From Paeniglutamicibacter terrestris (GTDB lineage: Bacteria; Actinomycetota; Actinomycetes; Actinomycetales; Micrococcaceae): 64,000 nt of DNA. Every line of letters begins with the position of its first letter. The stretch's first letter is position 1. Below, piece by piece: positions 26,017 through 35,451 of the stretch. The translations under genes and the position numbers were made by a program. The stretch lies in NCBI RefSeq assembly GCF_012271785.1, contig NZ_JAAWVT010000001.1, positions 372,001 through 436,000 of the forward strand, given 5' to 3'. The notes under the pieces were generated by a model. It was not told where the DNA came from and made no database searches. It was given only the letters and a program-made list of their open reading frames with translations.

Positions 26017-26058
26017 GTGCTTTTGCACTGTTTGTGGTGTGCAACTCGTTGTAAAAAG
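26017..26058. promoter_or_regulatory. Dyads in divergent region of catabolic operon
   Basis: GTGC-TTTT-GCAC stands at 26017-26028, and a second imperfect dyad, TGCAAC-TC-GTTGTA, follows at about 26040-26053. They lie between the regulator start and the permease, and are plausible operator half sites for the adjacent PucR-type protein. Confidence 0.4.
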
Positions 26059-26172
26059 TGCGCCACATCACCGGCGATCCTTGGGAAGATAAATAACGTC
26101 CCTCACATTCCCCGGATGGCGCGCAGCGAAGTATCGGCCCTCCTCCACTTGAGATTCAGGCAGAAAAATCCC

Positions 26173-27495
26173 ATGACGCACACTGGAACACTCGAAGCGG
26201 GTGCAACCCGGCAAATCTCCGACAAGGAGGCCACCAAGGTTGCCATCGGCGCACTCATCGGCACGGCCATGGAGTGGTACGACTTCTTCCTCTTCAGCGC
26301 GGCAGCCGCGCTGATCTTTAACGTTCAGTTCTTCGCAAGCCAGAACGCCACGGCCGCGGCCATGGCAGCCTTCGCTACCTTCGGTGTTGGGCTCGTGGCT
26401 CGCCCCATCGGCGGCATGATCTTCGGTGTTATGGGAGATAAGATCGGGCGCCGCAAGACGCTGATGATCACCATCGTTGGCATCGGTTTCATTACCGGGC
26501 TGATCGGCCTGCTGCCAACCTACGCCGCCATCGGCATCGCCGCACCCATCCTGTTGGTGCTGCTGCGCATCGCCCAGGGCCTGTTTGTTGGTGGCGAATG
26601 GTCCGGCGCCATGACCATCGTGGTGGAAAACGCCCCGTTGCACCGCCGCGCCCGCTACGCCGCCCTGCCACAGATCGGATCCCCGATCGGCACCATCCTC
26701 TCCTCCGGCGGATTCTTCCTGATGACCATCTGGCTCTCGAAGGCAAACTTCGACGCGTGGGGCTGGCGCATCCCCTTCCTCGCCGCCATCCCGATGCTGC
26801 TGGTCGCCCTGTACATCCGTAGCCGCCTGGATGAGTCCCCGGTCTTCAAGGAACTCATGGAGAAGGGCGAAACCGAAAAGGCCCCGATCCGCACCACGCT
26901 GGTCGAATCCTGGAAGCAGATCATCATCGGCATGGCCGCCGGCATGCTCGGCATTGGCGGCTTCTACCTCGTCACAGCGTTTGTGGTCTGGTACGGCGTC
27001 AACGTGCTGAAATACGAGAGCTCACTGATGCTGCTCGGCGGAATCATTGCCGCAGTGGTGGAAATCCCGGTCTTGATCCTCGGTGGGCGCCTCGGCGAAC
27101 GCTTCGGTTCTTCCAAGGTCATCACCTACGGCGGCATCTTCTCCGCCATCATCGCCTGGCCCGCATTTATGCTCATCGATTCGGGCAACAGCGTGCTGGT
27201 CATCGTGGGCATGACGCTGGCCGTCGCCGCGCTTTCGCTGCCCTACGCCGCCTCCGGCACGGTACTGACCGGACTCTTCCCGGCCAAGACCCGCTACACC
27301 GGCGTCGGTTTTGCGCAGAACACCGCCGGCATGATCTCCGGGTTCATCCCGTTGGCCGCCACCGCACTGGTCGCCGCGGCATCCAACCACTGGTGGCCGG
27401 CGGCCGCCATGTTGATCTTCCTCTCGCTCTTCACCGCCGTGGCAGGCGTCATCGCCCCGCGCATGAGCGTTGATCTGCCCGGCTTCAAACACTAA
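26173..27495 (+). CDS. MHS-family MFS permease (metabolite:H+ symporter)
   Basis: I start at ATG 26173; the upstream open frame to 26002 has no coding character. The 440-residue protein has twelve membrane segments and the MHS hallmarks: GTAMEWYDFFLF at the first helix, GDKIGRRKTL in the 2-3 loop and RIAQGLFVGGEW in helix 4. MHS permeases import organic acids and zwitterions such as citrate, ketoglutarate, proline-betaine or aromatic acids. As first gene of the operon it probably brings in the operon's substrate. Confidence 0.9.
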   Translation: MTHTGTLEAGATRQISDKEATKVAIGALIGTAMEWYDFFLFSAAAALIFNVQFFASQNATAAAMAAFATFGVGLVARPIGGMIFGVMGDKIGRRKTLMITIVGIGFITGLIGLLPTYAAIGIAAPILLVLLRIAQGLFVGGEWSGAMTIVVENAPLHRRARYAALPQIGSPIGTILSSGGFFLMTIWLSKANFDAWGWRIPFLAAIPMLLVALYIRSRLDESPVFKELMEKGETEKAPIRTTLVESWKQIIIGMAAGMLGIGGFYLVTAFVVWYGVNVLKYESSLMLLGGIIAAVVEIPVLILGGRLGERFGSSKVITYGGIFSAIIAWPAFMLIDSGNSVLVIVGMTLAVAALSLPYAASGTVLTGLFPAKTRYTGVGFAQNTAGMISGFIPLAATALVAAASNHWWPAAAMLIFLSLFTAVAGVIAPRMSVDLPGFKH

Positions 27496-27506
27496 GCATT
27501 CCCCCT

Positions 27507-27565
27507 CGGTGCGTTCCGCAGGTCTAGGCCAAGATCCTGCGGAACGCACCGGAACATCTCTTTTT
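27507..27565 (+). terminator. Hairpin with T-tract between permease and TPP enzyme
   Basis: CGGTGCGTTCCGCAGG (27507-27522) pairs perfectly with the complementary run ending at 27551. A T-rich run follows at about 27557-27565. It may give partial termination so that the permease is made in a different amount from the enzymes. Confidence 0.7.
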
Positions 27566-27595
27566 ACGCTCCAGCACAAAGGAACACCAGAGCCC

Positions 27596-29236
27596 ATGAC
27601 CATGTCAGCAGGACACCTCATCGTCAAGACCCTCGAGGCCCACGGTATCTCCCGCGTTTACGCAGTACCGGGGGAAAGCTACCTCGATGTTCTTGATGGC
27701 CTGCACGATTCATCCATCCACACCGTGGTCACCCGCCACGAGGGTGGTGCCGGATTTATGGCACTGGCCGAGGGCCGGCTGGGTCAGACACCTGGCATCG
27801 CCATGGTCACTCGCGGCCCGGGTGCCGCCAACGCCATGATCGCCATCCACACCGCCTGGCAGGATGCCACTGCCATGGTGCTCTTTGTGGGCTTGATTCC
27901 GCTCGCTGACCGGGGACGTGACTCCTTCCAAGAATTCAGCCTGGGCGGCTGGTTCTCCACCACCGCGAAGGGCGTTTTTGTCCTGGATGATGAGCATCAG
28001 GCCGGGGATCTGGTGGCTCGTGCCCTGCGTTTGGCCTCCACTGGCCGCCCGGGCCCCGTGGTGGTGGGTCTGCCCGAGGACGTTCTGGTCCGGCTGACCG
28101 AATCCCCTCTCCCGGCACTGCTGCCGCTGCCCACCTCCGCCCCCAGTGCCGCGAGCCTCGATGCCCTCGCTACCGCGCTGGCTAGCGCACAGCGACCGGT
28201 CATCATCGCCGGCGGTGATGATTGGGAGACTCACACCTCGGTTGCCCTGGCCGACTTCGCCGCCGCCGCGCACGTACCGGTGCTCGCCGATTGGCGCGCC
28301 TACGATGTCATCAACCACGAATCCCCCGCCTATGCCGGCTGGTTGGGCTATGGCCGGGCCGAGCGCACCGTCCAGGCGCTGAACGACGCCGACCTGCTGA
28401 TATTCATCGGCTGCACCCGCTCCGATGTGCTCTCCGAGGGCTACAAGGCCGCCCTCAACACGCCAACCATCGTGGTGTCCACCGACGCCGAACTCATCGG
28501 CCATGCCGGACGGATCGACGCTCACCTGAGCGTGAGTCCCGCCGAACTGGTAACCGCGCTGCCCCAAGGAGGGACAGTGCGCGGAACCCGCGGCCCCGCG
28601 TGGATGGACACCCAACGGGCCCAACAGCTGGCCTTTAGCCGACCGGGCCCCGACGGTGGCACCGGCGTGGACTTGGGCATCGCCTTCGAAGCTCTTGAGG
28701 CAGCACTGGATCCGGATCGGATCCTGACCTATGGGGCCGGCAACGCCACGCTCTGGGGCCACCGCTACCTCTCCCACCACGGACCCAAGTCCCTGGTGGG
28801 CCCGCGCAACGGCGCCATGGGTCTGGCCGTCCCAGCGGCTGTGGCGGCCAGCATCATGTACCCCGGACGCCATGTGGTGGCGATCTGCGGAGATGGGGAC
28901 TTCTTCATGAACGCCCAGGAGCTGGCGGTGTCCTTCGCCCACGGCGGGACCCCGCTGGTGATTGTGGCAGATAACGGCATCTTCGGGACCATCGTGGCCC
29001 ACCAGCAAAACCACTACCCGCAGCGTCCTTCCGGCACGGCGATGGAGAACCCGAACTTTGCCCAGTGGATTCAATCCTTTGGTGGACACGGGGAGTTTGT
29101 TGAGACGACCGCAGACTTCGCCCCGGCCCTTGAACGCGCGCTGGCCAGCGGGAAACCGGCGGTGCTGCACCTGAAAACGGATCCGAGCACCATGGGTCCG
29201 GGCACCGTGGCACACCACGAGCTGGCCACCCGATGA
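27596..29236 (+). CDS. Thiamine pyrophosphate-dependent enzyme (acetolactate synthase-like)
   Basis: I start at ATG 27596, with AAAGGA upstream; the frame opens at 27470 but crosses the terminator. The 546-residue protein has the three-domain layout of the TPP decarboxylase family. The cofactor-activating Glu lies in TRHEGGAGFMA (residue 49), and the C-terminal TPP motif GDGDFFMNAQE...VIVADN binds Mg-diphosphate. It resembles acetolactate synthase, benzoylformate decarboxylase and oxalyl-CoA decarboxylase relatives; the reaction cannot be named. It overlaps the next gene by four bases (ATGA), so translation is coupled to the amidohydrolase. Confidence 0.85.
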   Translation: MTMSAGHLIVKTLEAHGISRVYAVPGESYLDVLDGLHDSSIHTVVTRHEGGAGFMALAEGRLGQTPGIAMVTRGPGAANAMIAIHTAWQDATAMVLFVGLIPLADRGRDSFQEFSLGGWFSTTAKGVFVLDDEHQAGDLVARALRLASTGRPGPVVVGLPEDVLVRLTESPLPALLPLPTSAPSAASLDALATALASAQRPVIIAGGDDWETHTSVALADFAAAAHVPVLADWRAYDVINHESPAYAGWLGYGRAERTVQALNDADLLIFIGCTRSDVLSEGYKAALNTPTIVVSTDAELIGHAGRIDAHLSVSPAELVTALPQGGTVRGTRGPAWMDTQRAQQLAFSRPGPDGGTGVDLGIAFEALEAALDPDRILTYGAGNATLWGHRYLSHHGPKSLVGPRNGAMGLAVPAAVAASIMYPGRHVVAICGDGDFFMNAQELAVSFAHGGTPLVIVADNGIFGTIVAHQQNHYPQRPSGTAMENPNFAQWIQSFGGHGEFVETTADFAPALERALASGKPAVLHLKTDPSTMGPGTVAHHELATR

Positions 29237-30894
29237 GACTCGATCTGTTAGTTCGTGCCGGTACGATCCTCACCCTGGATGAGGATCGCCCCACGGCCCG
29301 GGCCATGGGCATCATCGGTGGCCGCGTGGTGGGATTTGATGAGGAATTGGATGGCTGCACCGCGGATCGCCTCGAGGACTTCGGCGATGCAACGATCACC
29401 CCCGGATTCATCGACGCACATTGCCACACCACCTGGTGGGGTCTGGGACTCTCGGGGCTGGATCTTTCGCCGGCACGCGGGCTCGAGGAGCTCTACGCCC
29501 TGCTCGAGGCCGAAATGCTTCGACTTGAGCAGCAGCCGGGTGTGTGGCTTAACGGCACCGGCTTTAATCACAAGAACCACGGTGGGCTGTTCCCGGACAT
29601 CAAGCGGCTCGACGCGATTACCGGCGGCCGGCCGCTCTACCTGCGCCACGTCTCCGGGCATGCATCCATCACCAACACCGCCACCCTCGCCCTGGCCGGT
29701 GCCCTGCAACCTCATTTCACCGATCCCGTGGGTGGTGCCGTGGTGCGCGATGCCAACGGAGCCCCCACCGGACTGGTCGAGGAAGCAGCACAGGGCATCA
29801 TCCAAAAAATGCTGCTGCCCTACTCTCTGGAGCAGATCGTCTCGGCCCTGGACGCGGCGACCGCCCGCTACGCCGCCGAGGGCATCACCTCCTTCACCGA
29901 AGCAGGCGTTGGTGGTGGCTGGATTGGGCACTCCCCGGTGGAAGTCACCGCCTACCAGTTGGCTTTGGCCGCCGGGAAACTCCGCGCCCGCGCCCAGCTC
30001 ATGCCCACTCTTGATGCGCTGGAAGTGCAGTCATCACATGCTGCCGATGCTCACGGCACCGGAACTGGAAGAGGTCTGGATCTGGGCATCGTGGCGGGGT
30101 TCGGCAATGAACATCTCTCCCTCGGCCCGGTCAAGGTGTTTATGGATGGTTCCCTGCTGGGCGCCACCGCCGCGGTGACCGAGGACTATTGCGGGCACCA
30201 ACACAATACCGGTTACCTGCTTGATGACCCGCAGGAGTACCGCGAACGGGTGGCGGGCGCCTATCGCTCCGGGTGGCCGGTGGCCCTGCACGCCATCGGA
30301 GATGCGGCGATCGATCTGGCCATCGAGATCATTTCCGAGTTGCAGCTCAAGCATGGACCCAATGCCTTGCCGAACCGCATCGAACATTTCGGCATCGCCC
30401 GCCCCGATCAGGTCACCTCCGTGGCCAAGCACGGTATCGCCGTCACTCCGCAGGCCTCCTTCATTGGCCCACTGGGCGATCAATTTGCCGCACTGGTGGG
30501 CCCCGAGCGCGAGGGGTGGCTCTACCGAGGCCAGTCGCTACTGGAGGCAGGGGTTTTGGTCGCCGGAAGCTCGGATCTGCCGGTGGCAGATAACAATGTG
30601 CGTCGAGCCATGGCCTCGGCGGTCGACCGGTTGACCGAAAAGGGCAAGGTTCTGGGAGGCGCCGCCGAATGCCTGAGCCCGTTGGAGGCATTGCGGCTTT
30701 ATACCGTCAACGCGGCCAAGGCCACCGGTCAGTTCACCGACCGTGGATCTCTGACTCGTGGCAAGCTGGCGGACTTTGTCATCCTCTCCGAGTCGCCACT
30801 GACGACCTCCGACATTTCTGCCCTCACAATCCTCGGGACATTTGTTGGCGGGAAGCAAAGTTACGCCCCGCTCCCCGTCGCCGCGACCGCCTGA
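29233..30894 (+). CDS. YtcJ-like amidohydrolase (amidohydrolase 3 family)
   Basis: This 553-residue protein starts in the ATGA overlap. The metal-binding HxH is in TPGFIDAHCHTTWWG (residues 57-71). The family-typical GTGFNHKNH, VSGHASITNT, DGSLLGATAAVTEDY and ALHAIGDAAIDLAIEI segments follow in order. C-terminal GSSDLPVADNN and a trailing beta-domain (GSLTRGKLADFVIL) complete the fold. Members hydrolyse C-N bonds of diverse amides or cyclic imides; the substrate here is unknown. It is in the catabolic operon with an MHS permease and an M20 hydrolase. Confidence 0.87.
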   Translation: MRLDLLVRAGTILTLDEDRPTARAMGIIGGRVVGFDEELDGCTADRLEDFGDATITPGFIDAHCHTTWWGLGLSGLDLSPARGLEELYALLEAEMLRLEQQPGVWLNGTGFNHKNHGGLFPDIKRLDAITGGRPLYLRHVSGHASITNTATLALAGALQPHFTDPVGGAVVRDANGAPTGLVEEAAQGIIQKMLLPYSLEQIVSALDAATARYAAEGITSFTEAGVGGGWIGHSPVEVTAYQLALAAGKLRARAQLMPTLDALEVQSSHAADAHGTGTGRGLDLGIVAGFGNEHLSLGPVKVFMDGSLLGATAAVTEDYCGHQHNTGYLLDDPQEYRERVAGAYRSGWPVALHAIGDAAIDLAIEIISELQLKHGPNALPNRIEHFGIARPDQVTSVAKHGIAVTPQASFIGPLGDQFAALVGPEREGWLYRGQSLLEAGVLVAGSSDLPVADNNVRRAMASAVDRLTEKGKVLGGAAECLSPLEALRLYTVNAAKATGQFTDRGSLTRGKLADFVILSESPLTTSDISALTILGTFVGGKQSYAPLPVAATA

Positions 30895-30932
30895 TCTCAT
30901 CCTCTAAGACCCACCAATGAGCTGGAGTAGTT

Positions 30933-32225
30933 ATGACCCTGAACAGCACAGCATTTCTTGCCGATTTCACCTCCATGAGCGCCAATGGAGCAACAGCTGG
31001 CGGCGGTGTTGACCGCCAGGCCGCCACGATTGCCGATGGACAGAACCGCAATTGGTTCCGTGGTTTGGTCGAGGGTCACGGATTCACGGTGCGTTACGAC
31101 GCGGTGGGCAACCAGTACTCGATGCTGGAGCTAACACCCGGTGCCCCATGGATTGCCGTGGGATCACACCTAGATTCCCAGCCTTTGGGTGGTCGCTTTG
31201 ACGGTGCCTATGGTGTTTTGGCCGGTGCGCATGCGGCAGCGCGTGTCCAGGAATCCCTGACCGGCTCGAGCGAGACCGCATCGTTTAATATCGTCGTGAT
31301 CAATTGGTTTAACGAGGAGGGCTGCAGATTTAAGCCTTCCATGATGGGTAGCTCCGTTTATACCGGCAAGCTCTCGGCACAGCAGGTCCTCGAAACGACA
31401 GATCCGGCGGGCATTCGCGTGCGCGAGGCGTTGGAAGCCATCGGAACCATTGGGGACTTTGAACTGCCGGTGGCTGCCTACGTCGAGATTCATATTGAGC
31501 AGGGTCGCTCCATGGAGGATGCCGGTGTGAGCATCGGCCTAGTTGAGTCCACCTGGGGCGCCAATAAGTACGAATTCATTGTCCACGGGGATCAGGCGCA
31601 TACCGGTGCCACGATCATCGCGGACCGTCAGGATGCTTTGCTGGGTGCCTCGGCACTTGTCGTTGCGGCCCGGGAAATTGCGTTGGAGCACTCAACGGAT
31701 GAACACATGGTGATCACGTCCTGCGGTGAATTTAATGTCTTCCCCAATTCCCCGGTAGTGGTGGCGAGCCGGGTGAACTTGTTGGTTGATGTCCGTTCAA
31801 CGGACCCCGATGTTCTTGCGGCGGCAGATGCCGATCTTCACGCCAGAATTGCCGCCATCGAAAAGATGGCGAATGTGAGCATTGAGCGTGGAGCCGAGCA
31901 TGTTTGGGGTGCCAAAGCCTATGACCATGCCGGACTGAAGTTGGCCGCGGATGCAGCCGAGTCCTTGGGGCTGACCCATGGTGTGGTTCGCACCTTGGCC
32001 GGACACGACTCAACAAATATGAAGGACATTGTCCCAACCATCATGTTGTTTATTCCGAGTGTTGAGGGCATTAGCCACAACGAACGCGAGCTGACCCATG
32101 ACGCTGACATGGTGGCCGGGGTTGATCTCTTGACCGAGGTGTTGTTGCGTGTGGTTCGCGGTGAATTTGTTTCTGCGTCTGGAAAGGCCCAAGACTCGGC
32201 GCTAGAGTCATCGGCTGTTTCTTAA
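30933..32225 (+). CDS. M20-family amidohydrolase (N-carbamoyl-L-amino acid hydrolase / allantoate amidohydrolase type)
   Basis: This 430-residue protein carries the dinuclear metal motifs of the family: GSHLDSQPLGGRFDGAYG, WFNEEGCRF and AYVEIHIEQGR, with the late His in LAGHDSTNM. The dimerisation-domain segment GDQAHTGATI is also present. Relatives cleave N-carbamoyl amino acids, allantoate or ureidoglycolate, releasing ammonia and CO2. It is the last gene of the operon, 38 bases after the amidohydrolase, and ends at a strong terminator. The pairing suggests stepwise removal of amide or ureido groups. Confidence 0.87.
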   Translation: MTLNSTAFLADFTSMSANGATAGGGVDRQAATIADGQNRNWFRGLVEGHGFTVRYDAVGNQYSMLELTPGAPWIAVGSHLDSQPLGGRFDGAYGVLAGAHAAARVQESLTGSSETASFNIVVINWFNEEGCRFKPSMMGSSVYTGKLSAQQVLETTDPAGIRVREALEAIGTIGDFELPVAAYVEIHIEQGRSMEDAGVSIGLVESTWGANKYEFIVHGDQAHTGATIIADRQDALLGASALVVAAREIALEHSTDEHMVITSCGEFNVFPNSPVVVASRVNLLVDVRSTDPDVLAAADADLHARIAAIEKMANVSIERGAEHVWGAKAYDHAGLKLAADAAESLGLTHGVVRTLAGHDSTNMKDIVPTIMLFIPSVEGISHNERELTHDADMVAGVDLLTEVLLRVVRGEFVSASGKAQDSALESSAVS

Positions 32226-32233
32226 GCACACAC

Positions 32234-32290
32234 GGTGAGGGTCCTGTGGATGAATCGATTGAATCATCCACCGGACCCTCACCATTTTTT
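32234..32290 (+). terminator. Strong intrinsic terminator
   Basis: GGTGAGGGTCC (32234-32244) pairs with GGACCCTCACC (32273-32283), extended inward by TGGATGA/TCATCCA, and is followed by six Ts (32285-32290). It closes the catabolic operon; the stop codon of the convergent HNH gene lies in its T-tract. Confidence 0.85.
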
Positions 32291-33731
32291 ACGCTTTGTC
32301 GTGGTCTTTCGCCACTGGATGCACTGCTCGATCAGCGTTCAGTCGCCACAAAAGCTGCTCCACCAACCCAGGCAACCGCGGCGCCACCGACTCATACATC
32401 TGCCCACTACTAGTCGTCACCCGCAAAGCATGCCGCACACCCGGAACCGTTTCCTCCACCCACCCCGGAGACTCCTTCGTCGCATTACAACTACGACATC
32501 GACCATCAAGATTCTCCACCGAACTCGGCCCACCCCGAGCCGCCTGCACCACATGATCAATCTCCCGAATCAAACCATTACACCCCGGCGTCCGACAATG
32601 CTGATCCCGTAACATCACAAACCACTTCAGTTTCCCGCTAATCACCCGCGCCTTGGAATCCATAGCCACCAAATCCCCCGCACCAGGTGCCGTATAGAGC
32701 CGAACCACCTCAATATCCTCCGGATTCTGCCACGTTCCCAGCAAAAGCTTCCGTGAGCGATCCGCACTGATATATCCAAACCCCGGAATCAATGCCGGCT
32801 CCCCCTCCCCCGTGAAAAACGTTCCCTCCGTCATCACCAGATTCAACCGGACCCGCATATTCTCGTGATCCGTGAAACCCGTCATCGAGGTCAAGAAGTA
32901 GTCGGCAGCTATTTGCCCCCGAGTGCGTTCATCCCCGGCCGCTTGCCCGCGTCCTTCTTCCCGAGCCAAGACCTGCAGTATCGCCGCCCCATATTCCACG
33001 GGGACCAAACCGTCGATACGCATCCGGTAAGCATCAAAGCGATACACATGAAGATAACGACCCGCCCGAGCCTTCTGCTCCGAATCTTCCTCCAGCTCCG
33101 GTTCTAACAGCAGCGCCCACTGATGAATCGACTCACGCAATAAGGCATCCCCACCGCTAAAACACAGGGGACAGTCGGTGAACAACAGCTCCTCGATGAG
33201 ACGCTGGTTTTCCTTCTTCAGATGCCGCACCCCACGGGCCACGATCTCGGCCTGATGGAAGGTAATCGTGTCATCACCCACCGCGGCCCGCGTGAGCGGT
33301 AAATCTCGGGAAATAACCCGCGAGAGATGCAAAAACTCCACCCCCGAGCAGCGCGGCTGCCGCAACACCAACGCCACCTCCGCCCCGATACCCCAGGACG
33401 GATTCTTCTCCCGAACCCCTGCCGACTTGCGCGTAGCGACCACCGCGTCCTCATGAGCACACGCAAGATCCGCTTGACGGGCACTGGCCGCAGACTTCAA
33501 ATACTCAAAAGCCCCCAACGCCTCGACCCGATCAAAGGCCGTCCCCTCTATTGGAGTCTCATTCACGACGGTGGCCAAGACCCGCAGTGCGGCAGCTCCG
33601 GCAGTGGCAAGATACTCAGCCACGAGCGCACCAATCTCTACCCCACGCTGCGTTAACGCAGTGCTGGAGGCATCCTCACCGGGCACCGCACAGAGGGTGC
33701 CGGGAATCTGAGGTGATGACGTCGTTGCCAT
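32289..33731 (-). CDS. DUF222/HNH endonuclease domain protein
   Basis: This 480-residue protein has a helical DUF222 region (about 20-310) and a C-terminal HNH-like module, with CRTPGCNGLIREIDHV, a GGPSSVENLDG segment and CRSCNATKE. The usual final HH of the module is replaced by CN, so the motif reads as an HNN type. The zinc-binding cysteine pairs are kept. Multi-copy DUF222-HNH proteins are frequent in actinobacteria and their role is not established. The coding strand uses A-rich or T-rich third positions less than its neighbours do; no flanking repeats were seen. Confidence 0.85.
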   Translation of the reverse strand: MATTSSPQIPGTLCAVPGEDASSTALTQRGVEIGALVAEYLATAGAAALRVLATVVNETPIEGTAFDRVEALGAFEYLKSAASARQADLACAHEDAVVATRKSAGVREKNPSWGIGAEVALVLRQPRCSGVEFLHLSRVISRDLPLTRAAVGDDTITFHQAEIVARGVRHLKKENQRLIEELLFTDCPLCFSGGDALLRESIHQWALLLEPELEEDSEQKARAGRYLHVYRFDAYRMRIDGLVPVEYGAAILQVLAREEGRGQAAGDERTRGQIAADYFLTSMTGFTDHENMRVRLNLVMTEGTFFTGEGEPALIPGFGYISADRSRKLLLGTWQNPEDIEVVRLYTAPGAGDLVAMDSKARVISGKLKWFVMLRDQHCRTPGCNGLIREIDHVVQAARGGPSSVENLDGRCRSCNATKESPGWVEETVPGVRHALRVTTSSGQMYESVAPRLPGLVEQLLWRLNADRAVHPVAKDHDKA

Positions 33732-33847
33732 ATCTCTATTATAGAAAACCCCAACGACACTTTGGACTTCTACCTGACAATACTAGGAAAAAGATTCGAT
33801 GTCCCGATCAGGAGATAGCGCGGGCGAAGACATCCAGAGATGACGAT

Positions 33848-34693
33848 TTAGCCCCGCAACAGCTGCTCAAGGGACAGGGGCGGAATGCCGGTGATGCGTT
33901 CGATGTCGCCACTGACGTTTTCCATGGCACCGGCGGCAATGGCCGAATAGGTCGACACCCAGGCATCAACCTGCCACTTTGGTGCTCCGTACTCTGCCCG
34001 CGAGGCATAGGCTTCCTCGATCGTCTCATCCTGGAAGGAAACCTGGCGCTGACCAACGGCAGAAAGAATCTGCGCGATCTGCGTGAAGTTCAACGCCTCC
34101 GGGCCGGTGAGATCATAGGTGGCCCCGAGGTGCGCCCGCGGGTTCTGCAAGATGACAGCAGCCGTACGCGCCACATCCGCGCGCGCCACCAGAGCTGCCC
34201 GACCGTCACCGGCTGGGCCACGAATGACACCATCGGCGCCCACGGTGTCGCTCATGAAGTCGGCGTAGAAGTTATCGCGTAGGAAGGTGTAACCCAGGCC
34301 GGAAGCCCGGATATATTCCTCGGTCGCGTAGTGATCGCGAGCCAGGGTGAACACCGCATCCTGCGCTGCAGCAACAAAAGAAACATAAATCAGATGGTGA
34401 ACTCCTGCTGCCACGGCTGCATCAACGAAGTCGCAATGCTGGTCTAACCGCTCACGACTTTCGGAAGCCGAGACCATAAAGACCGTTTGCGCTCCGGTCA
34501 AGGCCGTCCGGGTGGCCGAGCTGTTTTCGTACGCCGCCGCCAATATCGTGGCGCCATCCAGCGGGGGCGCCTTGCGTGGGGTTCTGGCCAGCAGCCGTTG
34601 CTTCACCCCAGCGGCACTGAGCAGTCTGGCGACCTGGCCGCCGAGTTCCCCGGTAGATCCTGTCACTGCCAGCGCTGGAGGGATAAGACTCAT
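33848..34693 (-). CDS. NmrA-like NAD(P)-binding protein
   Basis: This 281-residue protein begins with a Rossmann strand and GSTGELGG (near residue 12). It continues with the pattern of atypical short-chain reductases of the NmrA/QOR2 group: TVFMVSASES, LIYVSFVAAA, SGLGYTFLRDNFY and YDLTGPEALNF. The classical YxxxK catalytic pair is absent, as in this subgroup. It may be a quinone reductase or a redox sensor. The neighbours give no clue. Confidence 0.83.
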   Translation of the reverse strand: MSLIPPALAVTGSTGELGGQVARLLSAAGVKQRLLARTPRKAPPLDGATILAAAYENSSATRTALTGAQTVFMVSASESRERLDQHCDFVDAAVAAGVHHLIYVSFVAAAQDAVFTLARDHYATEEYIRASGLGYTFLRDNFYADFMSDTVGADGVIRGPAGDGRAALVARADVARTAAVILQNPRAHLGATYDLTGPEALNFTQIAQILSAVGQRQVSFQDETIEEAYASRAEYGAPKWQVDAWVSTYSAIAAGAMENVSGDIERITGIPPLSLEQLLRG

Positions 34694-34764
34694 GTTTCCA
34701 TTCCATCATTGATTCGCTTCCCCCGATACAAAATGACTTTAACCGGGGGAAGCGCAAGGGATCA

Positions 34765-35451
34765 TTAGGCGCGTAATGCCACATCAAACCAACCAGTAAT
34801 GGAGGCCGGATGGGTGATGGCGGTTCCCACCACCACGGCGAAGGCTCCGGCATCCAGTGCCGCACGGGCCTGGGCCGGAGTATGGATCCTCCCCTCGGCG
34901 ATCAGCGGGCGGTCCAGTTCGGCCGCCGCAATCGCTGCAATCAGATCAAGGTCGGGACCCTGAGTCTTTTCCCGCTCCCCGCTGTAACCGGCCAACGTGG
35001 TGCCGATCAGATCTGCACCGGCCTCAACGGCGTTAAACGCATCCTTTAGTGACCCACAATCGGCCATGACCAGCGCATGAGTCTGCTCATGGATCATGGT
35101 GATGGTCGTCTTCAGGTCCAGCCCATCGGGACGAGGACGGCGGGTTCCGTCGATGGCCACGATGTGCGCCCCGGCGTTGGCCACGGCGATCGCGTGCCGG
35201 GCGGTGGGGGTGATAAATACGCCCTCGTGCCCGTCCTTCCAGAGCCCAATGACCGGGACCTCAACGGCGCTGCGGGTGAACTGAACATCCGCCAATCCCT
35301 GCACGCGCACCGCCGCGGCCCCGCCGATCACCGCCGAGGCAGCAATCTGCGCCATGGTGGTGGGGGTGCGCATGGGCTCACCCGGGTAGGCCTGAGCGGA
35401 GACGATCAGTCGGCCGCGTAGGGCCTCCAAAACTGCGGGTTCTAAGATCAT
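34765..35451 (-). CDS. nanE: N-acylglucosamine-6-phosphate 2-epimerase
   Basis: This 228-residue barrel protein matches NanE, which converts ManNAc-6-phosphate to GlcNAc-6-phosphate. Seen motifs are SAQAYPGEPM near the start, VIGLWKDG with the catalytic Lys, GAHIVAIDGTRRPRP, MADC, IGTTLAGYSG and LIAEGRIHTP with the catalytic Glu. It overlaps the kinase gene upstream by four bases. It is the last gene of the sialic acid operon. Confidence 0.9.
   Translation of the reverse strand: MILEPAVLEALRGRLIVSAQAYPGEPMRTPTTMAQIAASAVIGGAAAVRVQGLADVQFTRSAVEVPVIGLWKDGHEGVFITPTARHAIAVANAGAHIVAIDGTRRPRPDGLDLKTTITMIHEQTHALVMADCGSLKDAFNAVEAGADLIGTTLAGYSGEREKTQGPDLDLIAAIAAAELDRPLIAEGRIHTPAQARAALDAGAFAVVVGTAITHPASITGWFDVALRA

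Noticed and set aside
27710-29218. 502-codon minus-strand frame
   Set aside because: Antisense shadow of the TPP enzyme gene.
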